Assembly: GCA_036936605.1 (NCBI GenBank)
Contig: JAUPFV010000002.1
Span: 214,264,029 to 214,328,028, forward strand
Reading direction: 5' to 3'
DNA length: 64,000 nt
Source: Limnanthes douglasii subsp. nivea
Taxonomy: Eukaryota; Streptophyta; Magnoliopsida; Brassicales; Limnanthaceae
Part shown: in pieces, positions 61,308-64,000 of the stretch
Layout: every line of letters starts with the position of its first letter
How positions within the stretch are numbered: position 1 is the stretch's first letter
The notes under the pieces: generated by a model
What the model saw: the letters and a program-made list of their open reading frames with translations, nothing else
Databases searched by the model: none
What the model was told of the DNA's origin: nothing
Made by a program: the position numbers and the translations under genes

Positions 61308-61848
61308 ATTCGAGGATCACATTAATGTGACCCAACTGATAATTTGAAGAAACGATAATTCGAGGCGCACATTAATATGACCCAAATAATAGTGAAGACA
61401 AATAGAATTCGAGGCACACCTTAATGTGACCCAAATAATAGTAGAGCAAATAGAATTCGAGGCACACATTAATGTGACCCAAATAATAGTAGAGCAAATA
61501 GAATTCAAGGCACACATTAATGTGACCCAAATAATAGCAGGGCAAATATAATTCGAGGCACACATTAATGTGACCCAAATAATAGTAGAGCAAATAAAAT
61601 TCGAGGCACACATTAATGTGACCCAAATAATAATGCGAGGAGACAATAATTCGAGGCACATGTTAATGTGGCCCAAATAATAATGTGAGGAGACAATAAT
61701 TCGAGGCACATGTTACTGTGACCCAAATAATAATGCGAGGAGACACTAATTCGAGGCACATGTTACTGTGACCCAAATAATAGTTCGAGAAGACACTAAT
61801 TCGAGGCACATGTTACTGTGACCCAAATAATAGTTAAGGCAAAAAATT
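61308..61848 (+). repeat. 11-copy tandem array, 48/50-bp units, in the 3' region of element C
   Basis: ATTCGAGG-type unit starts: 61308, 61358, 61407, 61455, 61503, 61551, 61599, 61649, 61699, 61749, 61799. Spacings are 50, 49, 48, 48, 48, 48, 50, 50, 50, 50. Each unit contains TTAATGTGACCCAAATAATA or a close form. The middle 48-bp copies carry GTAGAGCAAATA; the 50-bp copies on the right carry GCGAGGAGACAATA-like linkers. Degraded relatives continue left to about 61215. The 48-bp units give a periodic open frame on the minus strand, which I take to be a by-product. The array fills the gap between pol and the antisense gene. Confidence 0.93.
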
Positions 61849-61994
61849 CTTCGTATTAAGCAGCTCATCGAAACACCTCATTAAAACCTTCCTGTGCCTA
61901 TCAGGGTAGGAAAGAGTGTGCCCTCGCTAAATTTCGTTCTGTAGGATACAAAGAAGAAAAACAAAAATACAAACACTACTTGCTAACTAGATCT

Positions 61995-63991
61995 TCAATC
62001 AAGATACAATTTTAAGTGTTCAATGTTCCACGGGAGACGGAGATATCGCCCTTCCTTATCTTTTAGCCGATACGTGCCTGGTTTCAACTTCTCGGTGACC
62101 TCATAAGGGCCTTCCCAATTCGGTCCCAACTTTCCCAAGCTCTTATCTTTCGTGTGCAAGAAAACTTTACGTAGGACTTTGTCCCCCACCTTAAAATCTC
62201 TGTGCTTTACCTTAGACGCATACCGACTCCTCATAAGAGTTTGATAATGGAGGAACATCAGCTGTGCTTGCTTTTTTTCTTCTTCAACCAAGTCTAAAGC
62301 AGTGCTCTGCATTGGTCATTCGTGTCTGCTGCATATGTTGCTACACGATGTGAGGGGAAAACAATCTCTGGAGGGACGATGTCATCCATTCCATAGACTA
62401 AGGCAAATAGAGATACAACAGTGGCCGTTCGTGGAGTCGTCCGATATGCCCACAGTACTTCCTGCAAATAGTCGGGCCATTTTCCCGCCTTTCCTTCCAA
62501 GTTCTTTTTCAAACCCTCAAGAATTGTGCGATTAGTCACCTCCACTTTCCCATTAGCTTGAGGGTGAAACGGTGCAGAAAAACATTGTCGTATGCCCCTC
62601 GAGACACAAAAACTTTTGAACTCCTTGTTATCGAATTGAGGTCCGTTGTTCGTTGTGATCTGCAATGGCACACCAAAACGACAACAAATGTTTGACACAA
62701 AGAACTTGATCACATCCTTAGCCTTTGTTCCTGCTAGTGGTTCAGCTTCTACCCACTTAGAAAAATAATCTACCGCTACAATGATGGTTTGCCTGCCACC
62801 TGATGCCATTGGTAAAGGCCAGACGAGATCAATACCCCACCTATCAAACGGTACTGCTTCAGAAATACTCTCTAATAATACCCCATGCTTATGGATTACA
62901 TTAGCATAGCGTTGACACGTGTCACATCGTTTTACTAAATCTTTTGCATCCGCAACAATAGTAGGCCAATAATAACCAGCCAGAAACACTCTTCGAATTA
63001 ATGCCTTATACCCACAATGGGCAAAACCTTCACCATCATGTAATTCAGACACGATGATTTGTGACTCAGGCTTGTTCAAACACCTCAATAATGGTCGACT
63101 CAGAGATTTCTTATACAACACTCCTCCCAGCAAGATATAGCCATGAGACTTGAACCTGATTTTCCTAGCCTCGTACTTTTCGACGGGTAAAGTATCATTG
63201 ACCAAAAAGTCGATGATGGCCGACCTCCAATCATCAGTAATCACATTACTTTCCTCCGAAATGCTTATTGTATGCTTCTCATCAATCAAGATCGAGGGGC
63301 GCTCCTGAATCAAAACCCAAGGGTATCCTTCCGTCCGTGAAGCAGAGGCTAGAGAATCTGGGACATCATTTAACTCTCTTCGAACATGTTCATACTTAAC
63401 TTCCTCAAACTCAGATGCTAAATCTCCCAATACTTTCAAATACCGTATCAGCTTATCTTTCCTGGCTTCGGAATCTCCCAAGGCTTGGTGTATCACCAAT
63501 TATGAATCGCTGATCAGTTTAATCTTTCTAGCCCCGCATATCTGAGCCAAACGCAAGCCCGCTAGTGCAGCTTCATACTCAGCTTCGTTTTTTGTAGCCT
63601 TAAAACCGAATCGAATGGCTTGGAACATAGCTATCCTTGTTGGAGAAATCAATTGGACACCTGCCCCACTTCCAGAAATGTTCGACCCCCCATCTGTTCG
63701 TACCAACCATTCCGCTTCATCAACATGGTCATGGATTTCTTTTTCCTCTCTATCCGAATGGAACTCGACCAGGAAATTAGTTAAAACTTGGGCTTTTATC
63801 ATCGTTCGAGGCTCAAATGTTATGTCGAAATCTCCCAGTTCCATTGACCATTTAGTCATCCTACCAGAGATATCAGGCCTTTGCAATAAACCCTTCAGGG
63901 GAAAAGTCGTCCGAACGATTATAGGATGGGACTGGAAGTAAGGTCTCATCTTTCGAGCCGCCGTTACCAAAGCCAAAGATACCTTCTCCAA
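61995..63991 (-). pseudogene. Tat-lineage Ty3/gypsy pol, C-terminal part (element C)
   Basis: Minus strand, entering from the right edge. It starts in the RNase H1/connection region (LALVTAARKMRPYFQSH; GRMTKWSMELGDFDI). The archaeal-type second RNase H has its acidic residues in place (RTDGGSN, NEAEYEAALAGL, ISDS; 63725-63500). The integrase zinc finger (HDGEGFAHCGYKAL with CDTCQRY) is at 63040-62910. The core spans 62850-62420 (WGIDLVWPLPMASGG, FHPQANGKVEVTNRTIL). The C-terminal barrel ends LPWNIEHLKLYLD with the stop codon at 61995. Lesions are few: TAA at 63500-63502 where Gln is expected, and a frame change near 62300. In the core the second catalytic Asp reads Asn (62648-62650). RT, protease and gag lie outside the window. 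Confidence 0.9.
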
Positions 63992-64000
63992 CGTAAGATA

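Noticed and set aside
61317..61709. 130-residue minus-strand frame with a 16-residue period
   Set aside because: It is the 48-bp tandem array read in one frame; the period equals the repeat unit and the frame is lost where units become 50 bp.
1..64000. CRISPR arrays, bacterial operons or phage modules
   Set aside because: The regular repeats seen (48/50, 53, 30, 28 and 32 bp) have no unique spacers, and all genes have plant or plant-retroelement character with spliceosomal introns.

Overview
The window is nuclear DNA of a flowering plant, probably a eudicot. It is AT-rich and dominated by decayed plant-type retroelements: Athila-like and Tat-like Ty3/gypsy, Ty1/copia, and L1-like LINEs whose zinc-binding RT tail is followed by RNase H. 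Between them sit two intact-looking host genes: a single-exon F-box gene at 5351-6436 (+), and a 16-coding-exon WD40 gene of the PWP1 family at 26480-32244 (-), whose exons I joined by GT-AG introns with every phase consistent. There is no bacterial, organellar, tRNA or CRISPR content that I can support.

Layout. 1-4913: an Athila-type element with its 5' LTR cut by the window edge; gag and protease are followed directly by the integrase C-terminus, so RT, RNase H and the integrase core are deleted. 5351-6436: F-box gene. 7189-8203: GC-richer coding-like stretch I do not recognise. 8309-11095: LINE 1 (+). 11297-11936: large CCA/ACN triplet microsatellite. 12238-14900: LINE 2 (-). 16383-18535: LINE 3 (+). 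About 18740-19850: apparently intronless pseudogene of a plant phosphoglucomutase/phosphomannomutase-family protein. 19850-20420: start of a minus-strand LTR element. 20430-23275: LINE 4 (+), interrupted by about 360 bp. 24508-25481: decayed 'putative plant transposon protein' gene. 26480-32244: PWP1. 34538-35880: decayed plant-mobile-domain gene. 36000-37150: AT-rich.

37150 to about 44300 is Tat element 'B' (+) and 57075-63991 is Tat element 'C' (-, running off the right edge). Each carries pol and, beyond the pol stop codon, a second gene on the opposite strand. The two antisense genes are homologous and share a 'putative gypsy type transposon' domain and a phase-1 intron at the same place. 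In C the space between pol and the antisense gene holds an 11-copy 48/50-bp tandem array. Between B and C lies an LTR-internal-LTR-internal stretch of one Ty1/copia family (45361-57070), and C is inserted into the RNase H region of the second copia body.

Most transposon reading frames are broken by frameshifts and nonsense codons, so boundaries given as 'about' come from where recognisable protein similarity stops. Family assignments are by eye and from memory of conserved motifs; no database search was run. The most interesting structure is the antisense accessory gene of the Tat elements. Related antisense 3' genes are known from Grande-type Tat elements, so the class is not new, but the paired copies with a shared intron are worth following up.
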